A DNA stretch of 64,000 bases. Origin: Microglena sp. YARC (Eukaryota > Chlorophyta > Chlorophyceae > Chlamydomonadales > Chlamydomonadaceae). Both the position numbers and the translations under genes were made by a program. Location of the stretch: assembly GCA_022414725.1 (NCBI GenBank), contig CM039462.1, forward strand, positions 59,678,001 to 59,742,000. Direction: 5' to 3'. The notes beneath the pieces are model-generated. The model made no database searches, had not been told where the DNA came from, and saw only the letters and a program-made list of their open reading frames with translations. Shown here in pieces: positions 10,700-22,565 of this stretch. Numbering within the stretch: the first letter of the stretch is position 1; each line of letters starts with the position of its first letter.

Positions 10700-11400
10700 A
10701 TTAAGGTTGCAGCTCTTGCCCGCTTCCTTGACTCAGGCCCTGTTATATTTCGGTCTTTTACTCCGGTTCGAAGTCAATTTTAATGCCCGAGCTTGCCTCG
10801 TTGATCCATGCACGAATTACGCCCAGGTAGTTGTATGGCGCAAACTGTTGCCCGCCTTCCTTTTTATAGCCAGGTCACATATTACTCTCCTCCATCTTCT
10901 AGACAGCACCAACCGAACTGTAACTTGTCGGTTTTACAGCATTAATTTGTCCCCCACTGCAGCCCATGCACCATGTGCACACCACGACACTTGCGCATAG
11001 CCCCCCACGACCAAAGCATAGTCAATCCAGTAAGCCTTCCGTATGTGAGTCGATTCACCGCATTTCCAACAGTTTTGCCAAAAACTACCGCGCATGCGCG
11101 CGCAACTGCAGCGGCAGTTCCATCCAGGTCCGTATCCCCGGACGTTGTGAAGTCACTTTATGTAAGGTGTAATCTTGAGCCGACCTTGGTGTGATATCAC
11201 TGTTCGTGTGTATCTAGATGGATAGGCAGGCATTAGTAACAGCCGTTATCCGTTACGTCGCTTCCTAGCTAGCTAGCTTCCTTTACTGACGCCGCTTGCA
11301 AGCACACTTGGCGTTCTGTTTTCTTTTCAACTCGCATCCATGTTCCTGATGAGAGATTGCCATCTCATCCGACCACCAAATGATCTCGGATGAGATGGCT
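10700..11400. other. upstream region of gene 1, no gene recognised
   Basis: This is presumably promoter and intergenic DNA for gene 1. No coding exon, tRNA or clear TATA box is supported. A GCGCATGCGCGCG run near 11090 is notable. Confidence 0.3.
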
Positions 11401-11430
11401 TTGCGCCCTCAATGTATAGCTGCCTTCTTG

Positions 11431-11750
11431 GAGCTCGTCACACCTCTAAAAGAGTCAATGAGGTGCACTGGAATGCGCAAACATGCAGAGGACCTGCATG
11501 CCGCAGCGCCTCACAAACTAAGACTATTTTGGGTCACACTATATGAGCAAGTGTCAAGGCGCTTGCAGGGGACGCGGACGGGGCGATCAGCCGAGCTGGC
11601 GGTAGCAGGTGAGGGGCTGTCCAGATTGAGTGACAATACTCTCTCGGGTCAGTGCGTTGACCAAGCTTTGGCGGCGCTGCGGCATGCAGGTGTTTTGTAA
11701 TGTTGCGCCTTCCAATGCACCTCATCGGGTATGTGAGGGGTGTGACGCGC
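11431..11750. repeat. inverted repeat (foldback) of about 85 bp arms
   Basis: The left arm (11431-11521) and right arm (11667-11750) are imperfect reverse complements. Both contain GAGGTGCA, CCTGCATGCCGCAGCGCC and GTCACACC in opposite orientation. Both arms translate on their own strand to related peptides containing LHAAAP, which suggests an inverted duplication of a short, perhaps once-coding, segment. The spacer is about 145 bp. Confidence 0.7.
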
Positions 11751-11844
11751 CAAGATGCAAGTCGGACCAAACTCGGTCACTAAGACACTATGCCAAGAGA
11801 TTACTGGGTGGTAAGATCCCTGCGGCAGCCTGCCCCCTGTTCCG

Positions 11845-12012
11845 ATTGTTAAACAGGTGCCCAGGGTGTTCATGTGCATCATTGGTTCAACAGGTAGTTG
11901 TCGAACAGGTGTTGAACAACCTGGACACCTGTTTAACAACTACTTGACCGATTGAATGATGTACATAAAAAGGTGTTACACACCCTGAAAACATGTTAAG
12001 CAACCAGGGCAG
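11845..12012. repeat. long foldback hairpin
   Basis: An inner stem pairs 11894-11911 (gtagttgtcgaacaggtg) with 11926-11943 at two mismatches. Outer arms (CCAGGGTGTTCATGTGCATC on the left, its near complement around 11945-11990) extend the pairing. Flanking direct copies of ATGCCAAGAGAT-ACTGGGTGG occur at about 11790 and 12033, as expected for a small foldback element or a duplicated target. Confidence 0.6.
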
Positions 12013-12164
12013 GTGCAGGTTTTCCGTCTGGTATGCCAAGAGATCACTGGGTGGCTAGAAGAGATGGTCATGTCACCAAGACCATTTTATGGACACAGGG
12101 CGCTCGTCAGCCTGCAGACAGTAAACACACGATGCCACGAGCGAGCTACTCCGCGGAGAGCGTC

Positions 12165-12684
12165 ATCACTGTCCACCCAGCCATTCACCCAGCCCACTTA
12201 GCCTTGCCCACCCAGTCCCACCCACCTTAACACCCAGCCCACCCAGCACGGCCACCCTGTCCCACCTACCCAACCACCCACCAAGTCCCACCCCACCCAG
12301 TCCATCAGTACTGCCCACCCAGCACCGCCCACCCACCCACCCAGACCACCCAGTCCTACCCACCCAGACCAGCCCAGCCCAACCACCACACCCAGCAATG
12401 CCCACCTAGTAGCACACACGCACACACCCAGCCAACCCAGCCCTGCCCACCCACCCACCCGCACACACACACACACACACCTAGTACCACCCACCAAGTC
12501 CACTCAGCACTGCCCACCCGGTCCACCCACACAAACACTTAGCCCACCCAGCCCTGCCCACCCTGTCCCACCCACCCATCCACACAGTCCCACCCACCCA
12601 GCACTGCCCCCACAGTCCCACCCACCCCTCACAGCCCTGCCCACCCTGCCACACCCACCCATCCACCCAGTCCACTAAGCACTG
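12165..12684. repeat. CCCACCCAG minisatellite
   Basis: Degenerate units of CCCACCCAGTCC and CCCACCCAGCACTGCC. The same array continues after the LTR retrotransposon at 17074-17200, so the retrotransposon inserted into a pre-existing minisatellite. Confidence 0.85.
12680..12684. other. 5-bp target site duplication CACTG (partner at 17074-17078)
   Basis: CACTG immediately precedes the left LTR and immediately follows the right LTR. Removing the element restores an uninterrupted AAGCACTGCCCACTCAG minisatellite unit. Confidence 0.88.
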
Positions 12685-12980
12685 TATCAGCTTGGATAAC
12701 ACTCCGGAGAGTGGACTTTGTGTGTGCAGCACGCCAATCTATAAATGCGGAGACGAGAATAAGTTACAAGCACAGGAGACCCATTAAGGGGCACCAGTGG
12801 AGGAAGGAGCGGCAGCCTGTAACCTAATCAGGGTACAGGCTAGACAGCGCGTGTCAGAAGAACCGATGACGCAGTCAACAGGAAGCTGACATAGTACTGT
12901 CAGGACCGATAGTTCTAAGGGAGTACACAAGGAGTCACCAAGACATAAAACAAGCGAGAGCACCGCTATTCATGCTGATA
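12685..12980. repeat. left LTR
   Basis: 296-bp long terminal repeat with termini TATCAGC and GCTGATA, CCAAT at about 12734 and TATAAAT at 12740-12746. It differs from the right LTR at roughly three positions (for example 12773 and the CCGATGACG / CCGGTGACG site). Confidence 0.9.
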
Positions 12981-13741
12981 CTCCACCTATGACGCAGGTG
13001 ACATACAATACTAGTACTCCACCTATGGCACTGGGGACATAGAACTATATGTAACAGATAAAAAAATTATTAAGGAACGGCTGATAAAACAGGAAACCAG
13101 AAGAAAGCCTTGTCTAAAATAAAAAGGATGAGAAAGGATGAACAAAAAAACCACTGTAGTACTCCGAAAATGTAGCAGCAAAAAACTTGGGTCATACTGA
13201 GCTGAGCTGAGACCAAAATGGAAATGTAACCATCCATGGTAAGCGCAAAAATACTATTCATCCAGAATAGTAGGCACCAAACCAGAAAATCACAGGGAGG
13301 CCAAACAGAAATCAATCCTAATACCAAAGGAAGGGGAACAACGGTGACTGAAAGAACGAGAACTTAACCTAAAGAGAAGACTGAAAAAATCGTATATCAA
13401 AGTTGGGGAACAACGGTATAGAAAACCCGATCCGGGAATAGGAACCTAACGCCAATCAATGATAACCAAAGAGACGGATTGAAATATCGTGTGAGCGCAG
13501 CACACGAGAGAATCAAAACCTAAAGGACGCAGACAAGAGGACACTAAAGACTACGATGGAAAAAAAAAGTCGATGGAAAAATCCACTACCTTAAAAACTA
13601 TTCTTAGCATAGAATTCATGACTAGGTTGGGATGAAAAAACCATGATGAACTGGTTTCTCACTCAAAGATGGAAGTAAGAAGATGTATGAAAGTTAATTA
13701 TCATAAATCCCCAGCTACGGCACTAACGAAAAACAGTCTAA

Positions 13742-13891
13742 GAGTTTGGTTTGTTTGTCCTCGACACACCCCTGATGTAATGGGGTTTTTGCTTTGTGGG
13801 TGCTTTTTCTTTTTGTTTAAAGCACAGAGTCTCATACACCCTCGCGGTGTCAAGTAGACTTTAACATGTAATGTAATGTAATGTAATGTAA
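13742..13891. mobile_element. short interspersed element with TAATG tail, copy 1
   Basis: A 150-bp sequence starting GAGTTTGGTTTGTTTGTCC and ending in TGTAATGTAATGTAATGTAA is almost identical to 17624-17774. It has no coding capacity and a pentamer 3' tail, as in SINEs or 5'-truncated non-LTR elements. It is nested inside the LTR retrotransposon. Confidence 0.75.
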
Positions 13892-16777
13892 GAGGTGGGT
13901 ATCGCACCGCAAAGAACTCGTGCACTCAAGACAAACCAAGCGCCTAACTAAAGCAAACCAAACCTGCAGCAACTGAAAAAATCCAAAGGATGCAAAGTTA
14001 AAATTTTCAAGAAACTTGTAACCAACAAAGGAAACACAGTTCAATGAACAATAGAAGGGTAGATGTACAACCATGGTACATAAAACCTATTGTCCACCTG
14101 AAAAATAGTAAACGCATAAAAAGGACTTCAAAGAATTTACTGCAAAGGATGGACTGAAAGGGCGCTTGAAATACACTCGGAAAACAAAAAAAGAGATGAG
14201 CGGCGGTACATCTGCAAGTACAACTGCAAGATTACCCAGCCCACCAATTCACAGTAAAATCCGAAGGGAAACAACTACTACACTCCACAAAAAGTTCCAA
14301 TCACATGAGGGGCTGGTGATCTAAAAACAGTGTGGAGTAAAAAGAAATAGCTAATCTATGATGAGCTCCACCGAACGAACCATCTGCCTATGGAACTAAA
14401 GAGTTAGAAACCATCAAGACGCTATAACGGTGGTCTGAATTAAGTACCACCTTCCACCAAAACCAATAAAGACAGCTGAAAGGAAGCTGCCTAAACAAAG
14501 CGTCGTAACGCTCCACCAATCTAGACTACCCTATAAGTCAGTCTAGGAGGTGCTGAGGAATAGGCACTCACACATAGGGCCATGTTAACCTACGTATGAG
14601 AACCAGCAGCACCTAAAACAATGAATCCTGGGTTGATTGTAACACCCCAGCCATACGCAGTATCAAGCTAGACCAGTGTTCAAGATCATCACTTACCCAT
14701 TCGGCAACGGCTACATCATCACATGGGCTTGACCCGAGTAATCCACCAGGGACGACAGGAGGCGTCGGAATTATCGACACCCGCGAGCCATCCAAGGTGG
14801 TCGGAGGTTGGCGACTATTAGTCAATGGACCTGATCCAGGTACCACTATGATCGAAGGCTGTCTAAATCCTAAAGCTTCACCGCTAAAACGTGGCACAGA
14901 GGAGGGCCTGGCGACCCCCTGAGATTCGGCTAAGATTATAGTTGGATATCCAACTCCCACCCGCCCTAAAACTTCACACACAATACAGCAAGATCAGGCC
15001 CTGGTCTAGAATGCAACAATGATACATCCAGCCAGGCCAGCCAACAACAATTGGGGGTGTTAAAGGGCGTAGGGAATTACCGGTAACACATAACATATCA
15101 CCGTTTGATGACAGGAGGGATGCAAGCGGGCACGGGGACCCATACTAATGGGAGAACCTAGGAAGACAGTTTAGAACTGAACTGGAGATAGAGAGTACAT
15201 CACTACTCACTACTAACTGGCGCAACATTGGAAACCCAAATATAATAACCCTTACTCACCAGGGAATACCCAACCAGTCTACCAAATAATGCCTTTCTAA
15301 CTAGCTTGTTGCGGGACTGCCCAATACTAAGATTACATAGCAAGGGCAACCAAACAAACGCAACAACGACACATCAGGTGCAACCCCAAAGAAAAGCTCC
15401 GAAGGAGTCTTGTCTCCCTAGATGAACACGCGATTGCGAAGATAACACAGTAGCACCTTGCTGAGCAGTGTCATCATCAACAACTCATGCATGCCCCAAC
15501 TAATCGAGATCAACCATGCCTCTATACCACTTAACTAAAAATTCCTAAGCCCTATCAGAACTCAAACACTTGAACTCAAACTCACGTAGCTAAGGCATAC
15601 ACCTAAGGGGGGAACCAGGGGCACGGGAAGACAAAGCAGTAACCTCTGTCGAACCACGGAACGCACCCAGGGGTCACAAGGAGCCTAAGAGAGAAAAATA
15701 TCCACCAAGATATCATGCCAAAGATCCTCCACGGCCGCTGGACTAGGGCCTGTAGCATGGGCGAAGTCCGGCGCTGCGAGACCTGGGATCACAGAAGGTG
15801 GGGAAGCGTTAGGTCGAAGTCGAGATTTGAGGTATGTGAAAAAGGAGACGAGAATGACAGTGCAGTGCAGCAAGTCACACCTGGTGCAGAAAATCGCACC
15901 AATGGCAGAAAATCGCAAATCGCAAGGGCAGAATTGGAACATTTATTGCTAGGATGCGAAGAGCAGAGCCGAGGCATGTAAAGGTCCTAATATCCCGCCG
16001 TCGATGATAGTCAATCTCAAGTCCCCCCCTCTATCGCTCGACTCACCCGGTTGGGGGGTAGAGGGAGCAGCACCCGTAGTGGTGCTGACCATACCCCCCT
16101 GCTTCCTACCACCTCCAGGTCCAGACGCGTAGGTCGTCCTCCTCTGGCGAATCCTACGGCAGTGCCGGCGATCCGCCAGTTTGATCGAAAAATTTCTCCA
16201 AAAGGTAGCACAGAGCCACTAGAGCGCAAGCTCATGCCAGGAGCCGACCGTCGGCTGGGCAGAGCAAAGGGGGCAAAGACGACGTAGACATCAGCAGGGA
16301 GCTTGGTCGGCTTGGCAACCTCCGGTATGCAGGCAGAGCCTCAAACACCGGAGAAAGGTTAGCGACGTCAAGGACGCGAGCAGACGAAGACGGGGTATCT
16401 CCACCGATGTCCAGGCTAGTCGCCGACTTGAGTCTGCACGTCACAGTCATCTACGACAGACGGGAGGAGGCGACAGACGGCAGGGGAGGAAAAGGAAGAG
16501 AAGATGGAGGAATGACCGGGGGGGGGTTACTTCCACGATGGCGGAAGGACTCTCATGACCGCTAGCAGAGGCAGCTGGTGCACAAACGTCTAGCCAATCA
16601 TCAAGAGGAGCCGTTCCTCCGTTGGAAGGATTGGTCGCAGCCATCGCTGAGAATGATACTGCGCATCCCGCGCGTCCAGGAAAGACCATCCATGTCATGG
16701 AGTTTCTCAAAATGGAGGGAGGTCCTCGCGGAAGTTGCATCGCAAAGCAGTGGTAGTAAATGAAGGGCCGTATAACC

Positions 16778-17073
16778 TATCAGCTTGGATAACACTCCGG
16801 AGAGTGGACTTTGTGTGTGCAGCACGCCAATCTATAAATGCGGAGACGAGAACAAGTTACAAGCACAGGAGACCCATTAAGGGGCACCAGTGGAGGAAGG
16901 AGCGGCAGCCTGTAACCTGATCAGGGTACAGGCTAGACAGCGCGTGTCAGAAGAACCGGTGACGCAGTCAACAGGAAGCTGACATAGTACTGTCAGGACC
17001 GATAGTTCTAAGGGAGTACACAAGGAGTCACCAAGACATAAAACAAGCGAGAGCACCGCTATTCATGCTGATA
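16778..17073. repeat. right LTR
   Basis: 296-bp long terminal repeat identical in length to the left one and followed directly by the target duplication CACTG at 17074. The interior just before it reads aagggccgtataacc, which is not a strong polypurine tract. Confidence 0.9.
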
Positions 17074-17539
17074 CACTGCCCACTCAGTCCCACCCACCCG
17101 ACACATACATCCCGGACCACCCACCCAGCCACCCTGCCCACACAGCCCTGCCCACACGCAGTCTCACCTACCCACACATCCAGCCATTCCCAGCCATTCC
17201 CACCCACCGCCCGAACCCGCATGCTACAAGTGGAATTGTACTCATCTTTATACCAGATGTGACGTATCAAATTGCTTGCTTGCTTTCTTGGTTGTTTCAT
17301 TGTTTCATTGTGTTTCAAAAAAACCACCCTGTTACACAATTGTATAGTAGGCGGGCTGTGTCGCTGTCCTGTCCTGTTTCGGCATAGTTTGGCTGAGTTT
17401 AAGTAACGTACTCCTCTCCTCTCTATTAATCTATTTCATTACATTATTATTTACTAGGTGCATTTGCCCCGACCCCCCTCACCTGAGTGTATGCATCATG
17501 ATTACTGTAAAAAGTTTGACGAGAATCGCAAATTTAAAT

Positions 17540-17846
17540 GATCAATGTAGCACGAACTCAGGGCCTCCGCCAGTAAAACGACTACTTGGGGTTCAGTTCA
17601 TCAGCGCCTTTTGTGATTATTGGGAGTTTGGTTTGTTTGTCCTCGACACACCCCTGATGTAATGGGGGTTTTGCTTTGTGGGTGCTTTTTCTTTTTGTTT
17701 AAAGCACAGAGTCTCATACACCCTCGCGGTGTCAAGTAGACTTTAACATGTAATGTAATGTAATGTAATGTAATCCCTTCCTTAGATCATGGCTGGGCAA
17801 GTCTCTTTAGCCTATTTGGCTACCCCTGGACTGTAACAACATACAC
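17540..17846. mobile_element. dispersed element ending in CTGGACTGTAAC, interrupted copy
   Basis: The left half contains AACTCAGGGCCTCCGCC-AGTAAAACGACT and TTGGGGTTCAGTTCATC; the right half contains GGGCAAGTCTCTTTAGCC and TACCCCTGGACTGTAAC. The uninterrupted relative is at 41350-41500, and a 3' fragment is at 19365-19440. The intervening 150 bp is the TAATG-tailed element. The 3' ends run into CATACA-type repeats, as in non-LTR retroelements. Confidence 0.7.
17624..17774. mobile_element. short interspersed element with TAATG tail, copy 2
   Basis: Near-identical to 13742-13891, with one base more in a G run. It interrupts another dispersed repeat whose halves lie at 17540-17623 and 17783-17846, so this copy is a later insertion. 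Confidence 0.75.
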
Positions 17847-17934
17847 CAGTTGCAAGCAATAAATAAGGTATTGTAGATTGACTACTTATATACGATATAA
17901 TATAGTCAATTATTGCACTGTCATGCGGAAGCTA

Positions 17935-18021
17935 CACATGCCCGTGATTTTGATGTACTGCTCCTGGATGTCCCCCAATTTGTGATTTTGATGTACTGCT
18001 CCTGGATGTCCCCCAATTTTT
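17935..18021. repeat. direct duplication
   Basis: Two tandem copies of a 36-bp unit containing TTTGATGTACTGCTCCTGG and ATGTCCCCCAAT. Confidence 0.75.
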
Positions 18022-18089
18022 TATTTTGAAGTTGTGCAGGGTATTTCAACCCAGGAGGTGAGTCTCCCGGGTCCTGACACAACCCAGCG

Positions 18090-18270
18090 ACACCAAGGAT
18101 TTAGTTCGATTGGCAAGTAAGTGGCTCATGGTGCAACTCGCAGCTCTAAACAAAAAGTGATTTGTTCGCTTTGAAATTTTCCTTTTTTCGTTTTTACTGC
18201 CTAAGACGGCGACCAGCAAAAATTATGGCTGGAGCTATGTAACCAACAAAACAAGTTCAAGTTATAGCTA
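18090..18270. mobile_element. SINE-like dispersed element (ACTGC-AAGACGGCGA family)
   Basis: Shares ACTGCxxAAGACGGCGAxCAGC, GGCTGGAGCTATGTAACCAA and a CAAGTT-type end with 3480-4000, 19690-19745 and 20405-20455. Upstream, GATTGGCAAGTAAGTGGCTC and GTTCGATT could be remnants of a tRNA-type promoter, but this is weak. Confidence 0.5.
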
Positions 18271-19050
18271 CTGTGTGTACTCCATGCATCATCCAAACAT
18301 TCCACATGGGTACTTAAACATAGCTTGGAAATTGGTCCGTTCACTTGTATGCTGTTAAGTTCCACCCTAGATGTGTGAGTGGAATGTACATTGCCTATTT
18401 ACATCAAATTTGAGACATTTGAATACAGGGAGCAGCTAGCAAAAGGACGGCCATGCACCACAGCATTCAATTACTTGTTAAAGGGCCCAACTGAACCCCA
18501 TATCCAATATAATGAATGCATCTTCAAATGAGATATACGAAAAAAAACATAAATGGGATTAAACCTTGGGGATCCTACACTTTGGGGTCGGCGGAAGATA
18601 CGAACACTCGTCTAAACGAACATTCACCACTACCCATCCATTGACCACGGCAGACAAGCTCCCTGAAATGATCGTTAGAGGCTGAGCCAAGGAGACATAA
18701 CTAGAAAACTACCACGAGAGCAGAGATCCGACAGTACTTCCCTACAAGGTTTGATTAGGGCCAGGGCGCCAAACAGCTGTGGAATCGAACCTGACCCCCC
18801 CGTCCTACTCTCGCAAGTAGGGTCGATACAGCAAGGGTACTGAAGATCACAAGGGATGTAGAACACATCACTATTGTAACTCAGCCTGCGTGCCCTGCGA
18901 TCCCATCCCATCCCATATTTACTGCAGACAGTGAGCTGGATGTCGATCCATTATTCCTGTAATATGGTGAATTACTTGCATGGTGTCCCAAACAAAATCC
19001 GGACATCCAGCGGTGACATTTCACATCTTGAGAGGTCACTGTCGTTGCTT
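18271..19050. other. intergenic, nothing recognised
   Basis: No exon, RNA gene or repeat could be supported. The only open frames are short and lack any family resemblance. Confidence 0.3.
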
Positions 19051-19054
19051 ATTG

Positions 19055-19235
19055 TCATGCACATATTCTAACGAGCTCGAATTAAGCTGGATATGGACAC
19101 AGCTTAGTTTAGATCATAGCTATTTGATAAACATCCATCCATTCTAACGAGCTCGAATTAACCTGGATATGGACACAGCTTATTATAGATCATAGCTATT
19201 TGATAAACATCCATCCATTCTAACGAGCTCCATAT
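19055..19235. repeat. tandem duplication, about 70-bp unit, 2.5 copies
   Basis: The unit contains ATTCTAACGAGCTCGAATTA, CTGGATATGGACACAGCTTA and TAGCTATTTGATAAACATCC. Confidence 0.75.
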
Positions 19236-19324
19236 ACATATTTACTCCAACCTGGATACCTGCCCAGCACCGCCTGCCCCAGAGAGATAGACGAAGGAGC
19301 AAAACCAGGGACTGGCTGTCGGAT

Positions 19325-19440
19325 TGCCTGAGCTGTATTGCATTGCTTGGGCTTTTCCTTTTTCTCTTTAAGCCCTTCCCATCACGGCTGGGCAAGTCTC
19401 TTTAGCCTATGTGGCCTACCCCTGGACTGTAACATACAAA
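19325..19440. mobile_element. 3' fragment of the CTGGACTGTAAC element
   Basis: Matches the 3' half at 17783-17846 (GGGCAAGTCTCTTTAGCC, CCTACCCCTGGACTGTAACA) with a related AAGCCCTTCCCATCACGGCT upstream. Confidence 0.65.
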
Positions 19441-19689
19441 CATTGGGCATGAATATTGGCAGTATACCTGGTTTTGGCTCCTACCACCTGCTGGCCTACA
19501 TGCCGACCTTGCAGACATTTGCGGTAGGAGTACCGCCAAAGGAACCGCCAACAAGCCAGGCGCCTACGGTAGTATCAGCCCGCCCAGGTGTAACATGTGT
19601 AGGGCTGTCAAGCTCCCTATCGTACAATGTAGATTTTATACTTGGGCATGGATATTGGCAGTAGACCCGAGTTTGGCTCCTTGAACCAG

Positions 19690-19983
19690 ATTTCTGGCTA
19701 GAGCCATGTACCTAAGTTCAAGTTCAAGTTCAAGCTCAATTTCAAGTAGAAAGCCAGGACTCCCAGGAGGAGACCTTACACTAGGCCCTCAAAGGTCAGC
19801 AGCCGGGGCGTGTACAGAATCTATAGAAGAGGGGGGAGGGGGTGGTGTGTGTGTATGTGTGTGTGTGCGTGTCTGTGTGTATGTATGTATGTATGAATGA
19901 ATGTATGTATGTATGTATGTATGTATGTATGTATGTATGTATGTATGTATGTATGTATGTATGTATGTATTTGTATGAATGTA

Positions 19984-20028
<45 letters not shown>

Positions 20029-20045
20029 TGGTGGTGGAGGTGGTG
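19690..20045. repeat. CAAGTT-tailed element fragment and TG/GTAT microsatellites
   Basis: Positions 19690-19745 are a fragment of the CAAGTT-tailed family. Positions 19842-20045 are (TG)n, (TATG)n and GTGGTG repeats, which produce spurious Cys-Val and Thr-His open frames on both strands. Confidence 0.85.
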
Positions 20046-20494
20046 GTGTGTGGGGGGGAGCACCTAGAGGCCAGTAAAAACATTCATGGAAGGAAGGTAA
20101 CATGGGTGGGGTCATGGTGGGGTCAGCTTTTTTTCTGTTGACGGGAATATTTGCCTCCAGTTATATGGTGCAGTAATATTGAGGAGTACACGTTGGTATA
20201 TAGCTCTCCAGACAGATCAGAGCTGCATGTTGGAACTGATCATGTCAATGTTTACTATTTGAAAGTGGGCTCGACCCTCCGGATTTAGTGAGGCACACTA
20301 TTTATTTGTTTATTTATTCGAAAGTGGGCTCGCCCTCAAGATTTAAACTAACACTGGACTGCAAGCACAACACCGTATGAACCAAGCCACAGCGCACACC
20401 TAAATTGCTGGCTGGAGCTATGCAACCAAGTTCAAGTCCAGGTTCAAAACAAGAAGAAGAAAAACAAAGCCGACCCCATGATACAATCACATAC

Positions 20495-20586
20495 CATGAA
20501 GCTTTTGATGCTCCGCCAGCTTCTCAGCCACCTCTTTTGCAGCCCTGTCATACTTGTCTCCCATCGTGTAGTGGCTGGCATGGATC
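20495..20586 (-). CDS. prolyl 4-hydroxylase exon: C-terminal WIHASHY segment
   Basis: This 92-bp exon (acceptor gcatgcag, donor gtatgt) completes the Trp codon and encodes IHASHYTMGDKYDRAAKEVA, then EKLAEHQKLH. TKWIH is the usual end of the catalytic domain. The following charged helix is an extension that I do not recognise. The exon is open at its donor, so more C-terminal sequence exists, but no ShK-type domain was found further left. Confidence 0.78.
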
Positions 20587-22526
20587 CTGCATGCATAGTA
20601 AATGATACATCATACATGTAAATAATGTAAATGGACGCAGCCCTGTCATACTTGTCGCCCATCGTGTAGTGGCTGGCATGGATCCTGCATGCATAGTAAA
20701 TAACAAATAATACATCATACATGTAAATAGTGTAAATGGACGCAGCCGCGTCATTCTTGTCTCCCATTGTGTAGTGGCTGGCATGGATCCTGCATGCATA
20801 GTAATTAGTAAATAATAAATCATACATGTAAATGGATCACACGGGAAATCATGCATACATAGCAAATAATACATAGTAAATAATGTAAATGGACGCAGCC
20901 CCGTCGTTCTTGTCTCCCATTGTGTAGTGCCTGGCATGGATCCTGCATGCATAGTAAATAAATGAAGAATAAATAATACATCAATGAATATAAAACATAA
21001 TAATAATAAATAATACATTATAAAACTTCTCCTTCTTCTTCTTCGCGACGCCGTCATCACAAACGGGAGGTGGCATGACGTCACCCGACCAGGCCGGGAA
21101 ATTCAAGTTTCCAGTTTCGTCTCTCAATATCAAACTTCCACGCCTGCGCATCAAACTCCCACCTGCGCTCCATCTCCCTTTCCGCCCTGTCCGCTCTGTC
21201 CTGGGATACTCTGCCCTGCCTTGCCCTTCGCGTGTCCCAATTTGCGGTCCGAATCTGGCTCCTACATCATGCCTGCCAGAATTTCAAAGTCTGTTTCATT
21301 TCTTCGTCGGCTTTGTCCTCAACAAACACCAGCTTGGATGGCGCTCAGACTATTAGCGTACAACCTCTTGCTTCTTGAGGCCTCCAAGCAGCAGCAAACA
21401 GCGATATGAGACGCTAGAAGAGCTGCTAACACTGCCAGCCAGCGTACAAAGCGAGCTTTCTGAGCGTCGAAGAAATAAAATTAACATGTAGATCACCACT
21501 TGGTCATGGACCACTTCTCTCCCTTCAGCACTGGGCATGCACCGTGCATTGAGTGCTACTCAACCTCAACATCACCCCCCCCCCCCCCCCCCCCCCCCCC
21601 CCCACACACACCTCCAACAACCACCACCACTACCCACCACCCTCCAACACCTCCCCTCCCTCCCCCACCACCACCTCCACCACCCACCAACATCACCCAC
21701 CACCACCTCCAACAACCACCATCACGGCCAGCACCCACCACTAGCACCACCACCACTAGCACCACCACCGCTAGCACCCACCACCACCACCACCACGGCC
21801 AGCACCCACCACCACCGCCACCACCACTAGCACCATCATGCCATGTAGCTCACCACTTTGTCATTGACCACTTCTCTCCCTTCAGCACCGGGCATGCACC
21901 GTGCATTGAGCGCTCCTCCAGCTTGCCAGTTTGAGGTTTCATGGAATGGAACAGAATGGCTACAGGGGATAATGATGGGGACAAGGGTTGGGTGGGCATT
22001 GGGGGGGGGGGAGAGTTAGTGGAGTGTGTGTGGGTGAATGGAGAGTTAGCGGAGTGTGTATGTGTGGGGGGGTGGGGGGTGGTGGGGAGATAGTGGAGTT
22101 TGTGTGTGTGTGTGTGAAGGGGGAAGTTAGTGGAGTGTGTGTGGGGGGAGTGGGGGGGTGGGGGGATGTGAGGAGGTTTCATGGAATGGAACAGAATGGC
22201 TAAACCAGGTGTTGTGCGATGGGGTCAACGGCAGACCTATGCAACAGTAACTCAGAAAATTGCCGAAATGGTCGAAATTACAGAAAAAATGTTGGCAAAT
22301 TGGTATTCTGCCCGGTAATGGTCAAAAAGTGGTTGGAAATTGGGAGGAGTGGTTGGGAATTGGGAATTGGAAAAAGTGGTTGGTAACCCTGCTGAAAACT
22401 GCCTGCCCACCGGCTTGTCGCGTCTAACTTATATTCTGCCTGCCTGCCTGCCTGCCTTTGCCTACTACCACTTCAACCTACTCACTCTTGGGCCGACCAC
22501 CGCAGAGGCCCTACGGGCACCCGACT

Positions 22527-22565
<39 letters not shown>

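Larger units (their letters stand above)
12685..17073. mobile_element. LTR retrotransposon, apparently non-autonomous
   Basis: Two 296-bp direct repeats (12685-12980 and 16778-17073) differ at only a few bases. They begin TATCAGC and end GCTGATA (inverted termini). The element is flanked by the 5-bp target duplication CACTG (12680-12684 and 17074-17078) within a minisatellite. The 3.8-kb interior has no open frame above about 120 codons and no recognisable gag, protease, reverse transcriptase or integrase. It is therefore either a LARD-type non-autonomous element or a decayed one. The LTRs are much better preserved than the interior coding capacity, which favours recent movement using another element's enzymes. 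Orientation is uncertain. A CCAAT then TATAAAT on the plus strand of the LTR (12733-12746) suggests plus-strand transcription. Confidence 0.88.

Noticed and set aside
18090..18140. tRNA gene
   Set aside because: GTTCGATT and a weak A-box-like run are present, but no cloverleaf can be formed.
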